Source: Defluviitoga tunisiensis
GTDB lineage: Bacteria > Thermotogota > Thermotogae > Petrotogales > Petrotogaceae
Direction: 5' to 3'
Length of the DNA: 64,000 nucleotides
Assembly (NCBI RefSeq): GCF_000953715.1
Contig: NZ_LN824141.1
Location: forward strand, 1,490,501-1,554,500
Shown here: piece by piece, positions 54,252 through 63,109 of the stretch
Numbering within the stretch: position 1 is the first letter of the stretch
Layout of the letters: each line of letters starts with the position of its first letter
Program-made: the position numbers and the translations under genes
The notes under the pieces: generated by a model
Database searches by the model: none
Told to the model about the DNA's origin: nothing
What the model saw: the letters and a program-made list of their open reading frames with translations, nothing else

Positions 54252-54821
54252 ATGAAAGAGATTATTATATTAGCTTCTGGGAACGGATCTAACTTTGAAT
54301 CTATTTGTGTTTATTTTTCCAAATCGAAATCCATACGAGTTAAACAATTAATTACTGATAATAAAGATGCTTTTGTTATTCAAAGAGCCAAAAAATTAAA
54401 CGTAGATTATAAGATTATAGACTATCATTGTTTTAATAATAAAAGCGAATATAATCATACTCTTTTTGAACATTTAAAATCGTTCAACTTCGATTTAATA
54501 GTTCTGGCTGGATATATGCGTATTTTACCCGATTACATAGTAAATTATTATAAAGGTAAAATAATAAATATACACCCTTCTTTACTTCCAAATTATAAGG
54601 GAATTAATGCCATTGCTAGGGCTTTTGAAAACAAAGAAAAATATACTGGTATTACTATTCATTACGTTGATGAGGGTGTAGATACTGGAAAGATTATATT
54701 TCAAAAGAAAGTTAGAATAAAGAAGAGCGATACTATCGAATCGTTAGAGAAAAGAATTCACAAAATTGAACACAAAACATATCCTAAAATCATTAAGAGA
54801 GTTTTAGCAAAAAATAATTAA
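54252..54821 (+). CDS. purN: Phosphoribosylglycinamide formyltransferase
   Basis: 189 residues; transfers formyl from 10-formyl-tetrahydrofolate to GAR. SGNGSNFESI at the phosphate loop, the catalytic N-x-H in INIHPSLLPNYKG, and the aspartate in DEGVDTGKII are present. ATG at 54252 after GAGGAG. Confidence 0.95.
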   Translation: MKEIIILASGNGSNFESICVYFSKSKSIRVKQLITDNKDAFVIQRAKKLNVDYKIIDYHCFNNKSEYNHTLFEHLKSFNFDLIVLAGYMRILPDYIVNYYKGKIINIHPSLLPNYKGINAIARAFENKEKYTGITIHYVDEGVDTGKIIFQKKVRIKKSDTIESLEKRIHKIEHKTYPKIIKRVLAKNN

Positions 54822-54872
54822 TGTTTATATACAGATATTTTAAATATAAAAAGTGAAAGGAGTGTAAGTTAA

Positions 54873-56399
54873 TTGTTAAAAAGAGCTTTAATTAGTACAT
54901 TCAAAAAAGATAAAGTTGTAGGTATTGCCAAAAGTTTAGAAGAACTTGGCTTAGAGATTATTTCAACTGGGGGAACAGCTAGTAAATTAATTGAAAATGG
55001 GATAAAAGTTACATCTGTGGAAGAAGTAACAAATTTTCCAGAAATATTAGGAGGTAGAGTTAAAACTTTAAACCCACTTATACATGGAGCCATTTTAGCC
55101 AGAAGGGATAACAAAGAAGATATGAAAACATTGGAAAGTTTTAAAATCGAACCAATAGATTTAGTTTATGTTAATTTATACCCCTTTCTTGAGGTAACTC
55201 AGAAACCTGAAATAACGTTAGAGGAAATTGTAGAGTATATTGATATAGGTGGCCCCACTATGATTAGGGCTGCAGCAAAAAACTATAAACATGTGTTTGT
55301 ACTTGTAGATGACGCTGATGCTGAAGAATTAATCAAAAAATTAAAAAATCAAGAAGAAATAACTTTAGATTATCGTTTGTATCTAGCATTAAAAGCCTTT
55401 CAACTAACAGCTTTTTATGATTCCTGTATTTGTAGATATTTAGAAGATGTTGTTCCTCAAACACAAGATGTGTTTGGAAAATATATTACTCTTCCTTTAG
55501 AACAATTGCAAGAAATGAGATATGGAGAAAATCCTCATCAAAAAGCATCTTTTTATCAGGATCCAGTTAAAAAAGGCAGTATGACAACTTTTAAACAATT
55601 AAATGGAAAAGAACTATCTTATAATAACTTAAGAGATGCACAAGCAGCTTGGAGAGCTGTGAATGAATATGAAGAAATAGCTTGTTGTGCTGTAAAACAT
55701 AATACTCCTTGCGGAATCGCTCTTGGAAATAGCATTGTTGAATCATATAAAAAAGCTTATGAGTGTGATCCCGTATCAATATTTGGAGGTATAGTTGCTT
55801 TTAATAGAAAAGTTGATGTTCAAACTGCAAATTTATTGAAAGAAATTTTTATTGAGATAGTAATGGCACCAGATTTTGATGATGAGGCATTAAAAATATT
55901 ACAAAAAAAGAAAAATTTACGAATTTTAAAAATGATAACTAAACCTTTAGACAAATATGAATATATCTCTGTAGACGGTGGAATGTTAGTTCAAGAAATA
56001 GATAGAGGATTTATTAATGATTTTAGAGTTGTTACAGAAGCTCAAGTCCCTGAAGATTTAAAAGAAGAGCTTTTTTTTGCATGGAGAGCAGTGAAACATG
56101 TTAAATCTAATGCCATTGTTGTCTCTAAAAACAAGGCAACTACTGGAATAGGAGCAGGTCAAACAAATAGAATATGGGCTGCTATTGATGCATTAGAAAG
56201 AAGTAAAGGTAAAGGTGCGGATGTTTTAGCTTCTGACGCTTTTTTTCCATTTAGCGATGTTGTAGAAAAAGCTGCAGAATTTGGAATAAAGGCTATTATT
56301 CAGCCTGGTGGTTCAATTAGGGATAATGAGTCAATTGAGGCATGTAATAAGTATGGTATTGCAATGGTGTTTACAGACATGAGACATTTTAAGCATTAA
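54873..56399 (+). CDS. purH: Bifunctional AICAR formyltransferase/IMP cyclohydrolase
   Basis: 508 residues; final two steps to IMP. The N-terminal cyclohydrolase domain has RALISTFKKDK, STGGTA and GGRVKTLNP; the C-terminal formyltransferase has AVKHNTPCGIA with the Lys-His pair and KSNAIVVSKN. TTG at 54873 follows AAAGGAGTG. Confidence 0.95.
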   Translation: MLKRALISTFKKDKVVGIAKSLEELGLEIISTGGTASKLIENGIKVTSVEEVTNFPEILGGRVKTLNPLIHGAILARRDNKEDMKTLESFKIEPIDLVYVNLYPFLEVTQKPEITLEEIVEYIDIGGPTMIRAAAKNYKHVFVLVDDADAEELIKKLKNQEEITLDYRLYLALKAFQLTAFYDSCICRYLEDVVPQTQDVFGKYITLPLEQLQEMRYGENPHQKASFYQDPVKKGSMTTFKQLNGKELSYNNLRDAQAAWRAVNEYEEIACCAVKHNTPCGIALGNSIVESYKKAYECDPVSIFGGIVAFNRKVDVQTANLLKEIFIEIVMAPDFDDEALKILQKKKNLRILKMITKPLDKYEYISVDGGMLVQEIDRGFINDFRVVTEAQVPEDLKEELFFAWRAVKHVKSNAIVVSKNKATTGIGAGQTNRIWAAIDALERSKGKGADVLASDAFFPFSDVVEKAAEFGIKAIIQPGGSIRDNESIEACNKYGIAMVFTDMRHFKH

Positions 56400-56439
56400 T
56401 AAATGAAGCTAATAGTTCTTTAGGAGGTTTGTAATTATT

Positions 56440-57678
56440 ATGAAGGTACTAATTGTTGGAAAAGGCGGACGTGAACATGCCCTTGCATGGAAATTTGCAC
56501 AAAGTGATTTAGTTGAACAAGTATTTGTTGCACCCGGAAATGAAGGAATTTCTTTAGAAAAGAAGTGTATATTAGTAAATGCTATTACTATAGAGCAAAT
56601 ATTCAATTTTGCTAAAGATGAAAAAATTGATTTGACTTTTGTCGGATCAGAAGATTATCTAGCAAATGGAATAGTAGATAAGTTCCAAGAAGCTAACTTA
56701 ACAATTATTGGACCTGAAAAAAAGTCAGCTCGTCTAGAAAGTAGTAAAATTTTTTCAAAACAGTTTATGAAAAGAAATAATATTCAAACAGCTAATTTTG
56801 AGATCTATGAAAATTCAAATGAAGCAATTAATTATGCAAAAACGATTAATTATCCAGTAGTTATAAAAGCTGATGGTTTAGCCTCTGGAAAAGGTGTATT
56901 TATATGTAACCATTTCAATGAAGCTTGTGATGCTGTAAAAAGTCTGATGGAAGAGTCTAAATTTCTTGAAGCAGGAAAAAAAATCGTGATAGAAGATTAT
57001 TTAAACGGGTTTGAAGCATCTTTATTTTTAGTTTTAGATGGAAACAACTATAAAATATTAACTTATTCAAAAGATCATAAAAAATTACTAAACGGAGATA
57101 AAGGGCCTAATACAGGCGGGTTAGGTGCTATAACTCCGCATCCAGATATCAATGAAAGAATGAAGAAATTAATCAATGAAAAAATTATTATACCGACAGT
57201 TGAAGGTTTAAGGAAGGAAGATTTATTTTATAAAGGAATTCTATATATTGGTTTGCTTATTGAAAATGGAGAACCCTATGTATTGGAGTATAATGTAAGG
57301 TTAGGTGATCCTGAAGCTCAATCCATATTATACCTTTTGAAAAGTGATTTAGTAGACTTATGTAAAGGTATAATTGAAACAAAAATTATTAATTCTGAAA
57401 TAGAATGGCACAATGGATATTCTTTATGTTTAGTTCTTTGTAGCAAAGGCTATCCTTTGTCCTACAAAAAAGGTGAAAAAATTACATTTCAATCCAATAT
57501 CAATTCGAAAATATTTTTTTCAGGAGTAAAAAAAGAAGGAATGGATCTTTTAACAGACGGAGGAAGAGTATTAAGTATAGTAAATAGATCAGAAACATTA
57601 GAAAAAGTAAGAGAAGTAATCTATGAAGATGCCCAAAAGATCGATTTTGAATCAAAATATTACAGATCTGATTTATAA
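56440..57678 (+). CDS. purD: Phosphoribosylamine-glycine ligase
   Basis: 412-residue ATP-grasp enzyme that makes GAR. VGKGGREHALAWKFAQS, APGNEG, VVIKADGLASGKGV, GPNTGGLGAITPHP and EYNVRLGDPEAQ are present. ATG at 56440 after TAGGAGG. Last gene of the purine operon; no purB, purK or purA in the window. Confidence 0.96.
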   Translation: MKVLIVGKGGREHALAWKFAQSDLVEQVFVAPGNEGISLEKKCILVNAITIEQIFNFAKDEKIDLTFVGSEDYLANGIVDKFQEANLTIIGPEKKSARLESSKIFSKQFMKRNNIQTANFEIYENSNEAINYAKTINYPVVIKADGLASGKGVFICNHFNEACDAVKSLMEESKFLEAGKKIVIEDYLNGFEASLFLVLDGNNYKILTYSKDHKKLLNGDKGPNTGGLGAITPHPDINERMKKLINEKIIIPTVEGLRKEDLFYKGILYIGLLIENGEPYVLEYNVRLGDPEAQSILYLLKSDLVDLCKGIIETKIINSEIEWHNGYSLCLVLCSKGYPLSYKKGEKITFQSNINSKIFFSGVKKEGMDLLTDGGRVLSIVNRSETLEKVREVIYEDAQKIDFESKYYRSDL

Positions 57679-57699
57679 TATTTGACTAAAGAAGGAAGT

Positions 57700-58044
57700 T
57701 TAACCACTTTTATTTATATTATGTCTTCTCATTCCTTCTTCAACTTTTAAATAACCATTTTTCATGGCTTTTTTGCTTTTTTGTATTTGTAACTGATTAA
57801 CCTTTAGTTTATTTATTTGATCTATTATTAAATCATGTCTAGCAGAATCCTTTTTTAAAATACTGTTGACAACCTCTAAAACCCTAGGATCTGTTTTATA
57901 GTATTCCAATTGTTTTAATAGCAAGTACCTTTCTTCTAGCGATTTTGAAAATCCTTCAAAATCGCTATTTTTTAATGAATTATCCAAATTATTTTCTATG
58001 TTTCCTATTTCTGATAAAAGAAACTCAATTTTTTCTTCACTCAT
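57700..58044 (-). CDS. Small helical protein, possibly FlgN/FliT-like flagellar chaperone
   Basis: 114 residues, all alpha-helical by composition: an acidic N-terminal helix pair with conserved-looking LLKQLEYYKTDP and a basic C-terminal part (KKAMKNGYLKVEEG). The pattern resembles flagellar export chaperones of the FlgN/FliT type, but no decisive motif exists, so this is a guess. Preceded on the minus strand by an extended -10 promoter (TGATATAAT) and AAGGAGAAT ribosome site, so it is a real gene. Tail to tail with purD, 21 nt apart. Confidence 0.6.
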   Translation of the reverse strand: MSEEKIEFLLSEIGNIENNLDNSLKNSDFEGFSKSLEERYLLLKQLEYYKTDPRVLEVVNSILKKDSARHDLIIDQINKLKVNQLQIQKSKKAMKNGYLKVEEGMRRHNINKSG

Positions 58045-58075
58045 CTTTAATTCTCCTTTTTATTGAATTAAGATA

Positions 58076-58084
58076 ATTATATCA
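58076..58084 (-). promoter_or_regulatory. Extended -10 promoter of the small helical protein gene
   Basis: TGATATAAT on the minus strand, 32 nt before the start codon. Confidence 0.5.
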
Positions 58085-58163
58085 AAAGAACTCATAAATT
58101 TCTATGTCGTTATTAACAATTATATCTAATTATAGTAGATTATAGATGAATATAGTCATTTAT

Positions 58164-58192
58164 TTTACTTTTACTCCTTTTTTTTGTATAAT
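58164..58192 (+). promoter_or_regulatory. Predicted promoter of sua5-coaX
   Basis: TTTACT at 58164-58169, 17-nt spacer, TATAAT at 58187-58192, about 60 nt before the sua5 start. Confidence 0.5.
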
Positions 58193-58254
58193 ATTAGTAG
58201 TAAAGATATTTTTTACTATATAAAAATCTTACAAAATTGAGAGGATGATATTTA

Positions 58255-59301
58255 ATGAAAACTTTAGAAACGATTATACTAGAAATAGATCCTTTTAATA
58301 TTGAGGAAGAAAAAATAAAAGAAGCTGCTAAGGCAATTTGCGAGAATAAAACAGTTGTTTTTCCTACCGAAACTGTATATGGATTGGGTGCCAATGGGCT
58401 TTCAGAGCAAGCAGTAAAAAAAATATTTATTGCAAAAGGAAGGCCTTTTGACAATCCTTTAATTCTACATATTGCAAATATAAAATCATTTTTAGAGTAT
58501 GCATATGTTTCTTATTCTTTATTAGAAAAGATTGAAAAATTAATTCCTGGACCAGTTACTTTTGTACTGAAAAAAAAGAAAATAGTACCCGACATCGTTA
58601 CCGCTGGAAAAGACACAGTCGCAATTAGAATGCCTGCTCATCCAATTGCGTCAAAACTAATTGAATATTCTGGTGTCCCTATTGCAGCACCCAGTGCAAA
58701 TATTTCTGGGAAACCTAGTGCTACTTTGGCAGAACATGTTATACAGGATATGAAAGATAAAGTAGATTATATTATTGTTGGAGGAAAAGTTGAATTTGGA
58801 ATTGAATCTACAGTTATAGATTTAACTACCGGGGAAAAACCAGTTTTACTTAGACCCGGTCCTATTCCTCCACAAAAGATTGCAGAAATTTTTGGTGATA
58901 TAGAAATTCCAGACTTTGCATACGGACATGTAGAAGCAGATTATATTAAGGCCCCAGGTATGAAGTATAGACATTATTCTCCTGATACACCCGTTGTTTT
59001 AATAGAACATCAAGTCAATGAAAAAATGATTTATAAAGTAATAGAAGAATATAAAAAATATTCTAATCCTATAATTCTTTGTTTACGCGAACATTGTAAT
59101 TTTTATAAAGAAAATAATATGAATTGTGATATCATCGGCAGTGAAGATAATTATTATGAGTTTGCAATAAAATTATTTGAGATGTTGCGTAAGTATGATG
59201 GACAGTCAGAGATCATTATAGTAGAAGGTATTGAGGATAAAGGAATAGGAATTGCCGTTATGAATAGATTGAGGAAGGCTGCTCATAAAATAATTCAGTA
59301 A
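58255..59301 (+). CDS. sua5: Threonylcarbamoyl-AMP synthase (Sua5 type)
   Basis: 348 residues. The N-terminal YrdC/TsaC domain (about 20-210; VFPTETVYGLGANG, KGRPFDNPLILHI, PGPVTFVLKK, PSANISGKPSAT) makes threonylcarbamoyl-AMP for the t6A37 modification of tRNA; the C-terminal Sua5 domain (about 230-348, with GMKYRHYSPDTPV at its linker) makes it the long form. ATG at 58255 after GAGGATGA. 12 nt before coaX, so probably one operon. Confidence 0.94.
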   Translation: MKTLETIILEIDPFNIEEEKIKEAAKAICENKTVVFPTETVYGLGANGLSEQAVKKIFIAKGRPFDNPLILHIANIKSFLEYAYVSYSLLEKIEKLIPGPVTFVLKKKKIVPDIVTAGKDTVAIRMPAHPIASKLIEYSGVPIAAPSANISGKPSATLAEHVIQDMKDKVDYIIVGGKVEFGIESTVIDLTTGEKPVLLRPGPIPPQKIAEIFGDIEIPDFAYGHVEADYIKAPGMKYRHYSPDTPVVLIEHQVNEKMIYKVIEEYKKYSNPIILCLREHCNFYKENNMNCDIIGSEDNYYEFAIKLFEMLRKYDGQSEIIIVEGIEDKGIGIAVMNRLRKAAHKIIQ

Positions 59302-59313
59302 GGAGAGACTTTC

Positions 59314-60078
59314 ATGGAGCTTTTATTGGACATAGGAAATTCATACACTACAGTAGGTTTTCATGAAAATGGGAATTTCACTTTATGGAGATTAGGACCT
59401 AGTAGCTTTGATTCTGAAGACGTTTTGTTTTCGAATTTGATAACGCTTAGTACTTACGCAAATTTAAACCTATTAGGGATTTCAAAACTTGGTATATCTT
59501 CGGTGGTTCCTAAAAATAATTTTATTGTGTCCCAATTTTCTCGTAAATTTCTTAAAATTGAACCAATTTTTGTAAGTTCTGATAAAAAGATTAATAATAT
59601 TGCCTATCTAGTTGACTATCCTAAACAAGTCGGTGCAGATAGGATATCAAATGTTATTGCTTCAAAAAAAGATTATGGCGATAACGTGATAGCAATTGAT
59701 TTTGGTACTGCTATTACAGTTGACGTTCTAGAGAGTGGAAATTTTGTCGGAGGAGCAATAGTTCCAGGATTTAATACTGCTATAAATTCTTTATTTTCTA
59801 AAACAGCTAATCTTCCTCAAGTTGAAATAGCATTGCTAGATTACAACATAGGAAAAAATACTATTGATAATATACAGATTGGAACAATAAAAACCATATT
59901 ATTTGGTTTAGATAGATTAATCAAAGAAATTAAAAATGAAAGAAAGAAAAATTTTTATGTGGTCACAACTGGTGGAGATGCAAAATTTATATCAAACAAA
60001 TTTTTAAATTATGATAAATATGACCCCTATCTTACTTTAAAAGGAATTTTATATTTTTTAGAAGAAATTAATGTATAA
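59314..60078 (+). CDS. coaX: Type III pantothenate kinase
   Basis: 254 residues; first step of coenzyme A synthesis by the CoaX enzyme. ASKHA-fold motifs: LLDIGNSYTTVG (phosphate 1), PKQVGADRISNV, IDFGTAITVDVL (phosphate 2) and GGAIVPGF; TTGGDAKFI near the C terminus. ATG at 59314 follows AAGGAGAG. Confidence 0.95.
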   Translation: MELLLDIGNSYTTVGFHENGNFTLWRLGPSSFDSEDVLFSNLITLSTYANLNLLGISKLGISSVVPKNNFIVSQFSRKFLKIEPIFVSSDKKINNIAYLVDYPKQVGADRISNVIASKKDYGDNVIAIDFGTAITVDVLESGNFVGGAIVPGFNTAINSLFSKTANLPQVEIALLDYNIGKNTIDNIQIGTIKTILFGLDRLIKEIKNERKKNFYVVTTGGDAKFISNKFLNYDKYDPYLTLKGILYFLEEINV

Positions 60079-60180
60079 ATTTTGATAGTAATTTTTATTT
60101 AAAAAGCAAATTCTATATTAAACTTTATATTAGAAATAGTATATTTAAAGAGTTTATTTATTGTCTAAGGAGGAGTTTGC

Positions 60181-61527
60181 TTGAATTTTTTAGTAGTAAA
60201 TCCATGGATATATGATTCCGCCGCATATGACTTTTGGTTGAAACCATTAGGTTTGCTATACAATGCTGAAATTTTAAAGTTACTAGGACATAACGTTATT
60301 TTTTTAGATTTATTAAATAGGTATGACATAGATTTAGTAAAGTTCAAGATACCAAAAAGTAAGAAATATGGTACGGGTAAATTTTATAATGAAATAGTTG
60401 ATAAGCCCCCGATATTAAAAAAAGTTCCTAGAGCGTTTAAAAGATATGGAATCCCCTTAAAAATAGTAAGAAATAAACTAGAGGCTATAAAAAGTGATCA
60501 TAAGATTGATGCAATTTTGGTTGGTGTAACGTTAACTTATTGGTATTATGGAGGATTAAAAACAATAGAATTGTTGAGAGAATATTTTCCTTCAGTTCCA
60601 ATCTTTTTGGGTGGAATATATTCCTCGATATATCCGAAACATGCCCAAGAAACTTTTTCTAAATATGGTGTGGATGTATTTTCTGGAACAGGTATTAAAC
60701 CATTGGAACAAGTACTTCAAAAACTTGGCTTATCCACAGATGCTTTAGATAATTTTAATTGGTTTGAAGAGATCGACTTGAGTTATGATTTTTATGATTC
60801 AGATCTTTCTTATGTAGTGCTAATTAGTTCGATTGGTTGTACCTTTAATTGCTCTTATTGTATTACCCCTAATATGTGGAAGTTTCAAAGTCGAACTATC
60901 CCTGCAATTTTAAACAATATAAGTTATATATTAAAAAAAAGACCAAATATTCAAGATATTGTTTTTTTTGATGATGCATTCTTATTAAGAAAAGATATTT
61001 ATGATCTATTGAAAGAATTGTCTAAATTTAAGGTAAGATATCATCTTCCTAACGGTATACATGCAAGAAGGGTTACTCCCGAGATTGCTTCATTATTGAA
61101 GAAGGCTAATTTCAAAACCATTAAACTTGGATATGAGAGTCATGATTTTAATGTACAAAAAGAAACAGGGTTTAAAGTAACTAATGCTGATCTTGCTAGA
61201 GCTGTAGCAAATTTAAAAAAACAAGGGTTTACTAAGGATGAAATTTCTGCATATATACTTCTTAATCTTCCTGAACAAAGCAAAACGGATGTAATAGAAG
61301 CCATAGATTTTTGTTATGAATTAGAAATTAGTATAAATCTAAATGAATTTACCCCTATACCTGGAACACAAGAATATTTAAAATTAGTGGCTGAAGGGTA
61401 TATAGAAAAAGATACTGATCCTCTTATTCTAAACAATACTTACTTACCATATTTGTTTGATTTTGGCCTATCAATCGAAGAAATAAAAGAAATTAAACAA
61501 TATGCTCAATTAAAATATCAACATTAG
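60181..61527 (+). CDS. Cobalamin-binding-domain radical SAM protein
   Basis: 448 residues. N-terminal B12-binding-like Rossmann region (about 1-190, with FLGGIYSSIYPKHAQE) and a radical SAM domain with C220-x3-C224-x2-C227 (CTFNCSYC). No DxHxxG motif is seen, so cobalamin may not be coordinated in the usual way. Class B-like methyltransferase or related chemistry is likely; substrate unknown. TTG at 60181 after AAGGAGGAG. Monocistronic. Confidence 0.85.
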   Translation: MNFLVVNPWIYDSAAYDFWLKPLGLLYNAEILKLLGHNVIFLDLLNRYDIDLVKFKIPKSKKYGTGKFYNEIVDKPPILKKVPRAFKRYGIPLKIVRNKLEAIKSDHKIDAILVGVTLTYWYYGGLKTIELLREYFPSVPIFLGGIYSSIYPKHAQETFSKYGVDVFSGTGIKPLEQVLQKLGLSTDALDNFNWFEEIDLSYDFYDSDLSYVVLISSIGCTFNCSYCITPNMWKFQSRTIPAILNNISYILKKRPNIQDIVFFDDAFLLRKDIYDLLKELSKFKVRYHLPNGIHARRVTPEIASLLKKANFKTIKLGYESHDFNVQKETGFKVTNADLARAVANLKKQGFTKDEISAYILLNLPEQSKTDVIEAIDFCYELEISINLNEFTPIPGTQEYLKLVAEGYIEKDTDPLILNNTYLPYLFDFGLSIEEIKEIKQYAQLKYQH

Positions 61528-61593
61528 TTCTAATTATTCATATTTAATTCGATTTAACACCATTTATTGAAGAATTACTTTAATTTACTCAGG

Positions 61594-61622
61594 TTGACAA
61601 AATAATAAAAAATGACTATAAT
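61594..61622 (+). promoter_or_regulatory. Consensus promoter of the Phd-ugpC operon
   Basis: TTGACA at 61594-61599 and TATAAT at 61617-61622, exactly 17 nt apart: a perfect match to the sigma-70 consensus and the strongest promoter I see in the window. Confidence 0.88.
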
Positions 61623-61630
61623 TATAGTCA
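61613..61630. promoter_or_regulatory. 18-bp perfect palindrome over the -10 box, candidate Phd operator
   Basis: TGACTATAATTATAGTCA is perfectly self-complementary and contains the -10 hexamer. A dimeric repressor bound here would block transcription. The first gene, 16 nt later, encodes a Phd/YefM-type DNA-binding protein, a family that usually autoregulates through such palindromes. Confidence 0.75.
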
Positions 61631-61645
61631 AGGGGTGTTGAAAAA

Positions 61646-61900
61646 ATGAATCTAAGCGATGCTGAATTTTATAGTATTGCTGAAGCAAAAGCAAAGTTTT
61701 CTAAAGTTATTGATGATTCAAAAGACCACGATATTATCATCACAAAAAATGGTATACCAATCAGTGTGGTAATTAATTATGATAAATTTGTAAAGATAAT
61801 GGAATTTGTTGAAGAAATAAAAGATCTATCTCTTTTTGATGTAGAAGATTTTGATAAATTTAAAGATATACAGAAATTTTTTAAAGATTTTGACTATTAA
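61646..61900 (+). CDS. Phd/YefM-family antitoxin-like regulator, without toxin
   Basis: 84 residues. The N-terminal half (FYSIAEAKAKFSKVIDDSKDHD, IIITKNGIPISVVINYDKF) is the Phd/YefM DNA-binding fold. The C-terminal half (about 50-84) is acidic, as in toxin-binding tails. No Doc, YoeB, RelE or VapC-like gene follows; instead the sugar transporter ATPase begins 18 nt after its stop. A GGGGTG ribosome site precedes ATG 61646. Autoregulation via the palindrome at 61613 is probable. It may have been co-opted to control the ATPase gene, or the toxin may have been lost. Confidence 0.87.
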   Translation: MNLSDAEFYSIAEAKAKFSKVIDDSKDHDIIITKNGIPISVVINYDKFVKIMEFVEEIKDLSLFDVEDFDKFKDIQKFFKDFDY

Positions 61901-61918
61901 AGTTGGAGGTGCATTTAA

Positions 61919-63022
61919 GTGGCAGAAGTTCAATTAGAAAAAGTTAACAAGATATTCCCTAATGGGTTTCATGCAGTAAAAGACGCCGATTTTGTTATTC
62001 AAGATAAAGAGTTTTTGGTTTTGTTAGGACCATCAGGTTGTGGAAAAACAACTACACTTAGAATGATAGCAGGATTGGAAGACATAACAAGTGGAGTTGT
62101 AAAAATTGATGGAAAAGTAGTCAATGATGTAGAACCAAAAGATAGAGATATAGCCATGGTTTTTCAGAATTATGCTTTATATCCTCATATGACTGTATAT
62201 GATAATATGGCTTTCGGTTTAAAATTAAGAAAAACTCCCAAAAATGAGATAGAAAAAAGAGTAAGAGAAGCAGCAAAAATTTTGGGGATTGAACACTTAT
62301 TAGATAGAAAACCAAAGCAGCTTTCTGGAGGTCAAAGGCAAAGGGTTGCAGTAGGAAGAGCGATTGTTAGAAATCCTAAAGTATTCTTATTTGATGAGCC
62401 TCTTTCAAACCTAGACGCAAAATTAAGGGTTCAAATGAGATCTGAATTAAAGAAGTTGCACCAAAGATTAGAAGCTACCATTGCTTATGTTACACACGAC
62501 CAAGTTGAAGCTATGACTATGGCAGATAAAATAGTTATTATGCATGAAGGAATTATTCAGCAAGTGGGAGATCCTTTTGATGTATACGATCATCCTGCAA
62601 ATCTTTTTGTTGCTGGATTTATCGGTACACCACCTATGAATTTCCTACCTGCTCGTGTTGTTAAGCAGAATGGTTTTTGGCTAAAAGGCGATGGATTTTC
62701 TATTAAAGTTCCAGATGATAAAGCGCATCTTTTAGAGAATTATGTTGATAAAGATGTTGTTTTTGGAGTAAGACCTGAAGACTTAACTGAGAAGTCTCAA
62801 AGTAAGGTTGCTGACGAAACTAATACAATTATCACTACAGTTGATGTTGTTGAACCATTAGGAAGTGAAACTTTGTTACATGTTACTGTAGGTTCTAATC
62901 AATTTATAACAGCAAAAGTAAGTCCACAAACTAGAGCAAAAGTAGGAGAAAAATTTAATATTGTAATAGATTTAGAAATGATACATGTTTTTGATAAAGA
63001 AACTGAAAAAGCTATTTTTTAA
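61919..63022 (+). CDS. ugpC: UgpC/MsmX-type sugar ABC transporter ATPase
   Basis: 367 residues: the ATPase domain (Walker [11 protein letters not shown] about 39-48, signature LSGGQRQRVAVGRA, Walker B FLFDEPLSNLDA, H-loop VTHDQ) and a C-terminal MalK-type TOBE/regulatory domain (about 240-367, VFGVRPEDL). Such solitary ATPases energise several sugar importers (MsmX role). It is unlinked to permease genes here, and the sugar permease operon at 17-20 kb lacks an ATPase, so it is a good candidate partner. GTG at 61919 follows GGAGGTG. It shares the consensus promoter with the Phd gene. Confidence 0.94.
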   Translation: MAEVQLEKVNKIFPNGFHAVKDADFVIQDKEFLVLLGPSGCGKTTTLRMIAGLEDITSGVVKIDGKVVNDVEPKDRDIAMVFQNYALYPHMTVYDNMAFGLKLRKTPKNEIEKRVREAAKILGIEHLLDRKPKQLSGGQRQRVAVGRAIVRNPKVFLFDEPLSNLDAKLRVQMRSELKKLHQRLEATIAYVTHDQVEAMTMADKIVIMHEGIIQQVGDPFDVYDHPANLFVAGFIGTPPMNFLPARVVKQNGFWLKGDGFSIKVPDDKAHLLENYVDKDVVFGVRPEDLTEKSQSKVADETNTIITTVDVVEPLGSETLLHVTVGSNQFITAKVSPQTRAKVGEKFNIVIDLEMIHVFDKETEKAIF

Positions 63023-63035
63023 TCATTTTTTTGTA

Positions 63036-63063
63036 ACTTCCCATCGTACAAGCGATGGGAAGT
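63036..63063 (+). other. Perfect 11-bp hairpin after ugpC
   Basis: ACTTCCCATCG (63036-63046) and CGATGGGAAGT (63053-63063) with a TACAAG loop. The T run lies before the stem and the downstream sequence is only ATGTTTATAT, so termination may be weak. It probably marks the end of the ugpC transcript. Confidence 0.6.
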
Positions 63064-63109
63064 ATGTTTATATACAGATTATAATTCAATAAAAGTTGGG
63101 GGGATTTTA

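Noticed and set aside
62121-62315. Minus-strand frame as a toxin partner of the Phd protein
   Set aside because: It is antisense to the conserved ATPase core, has no ribosome site, and shows no toxin motif.
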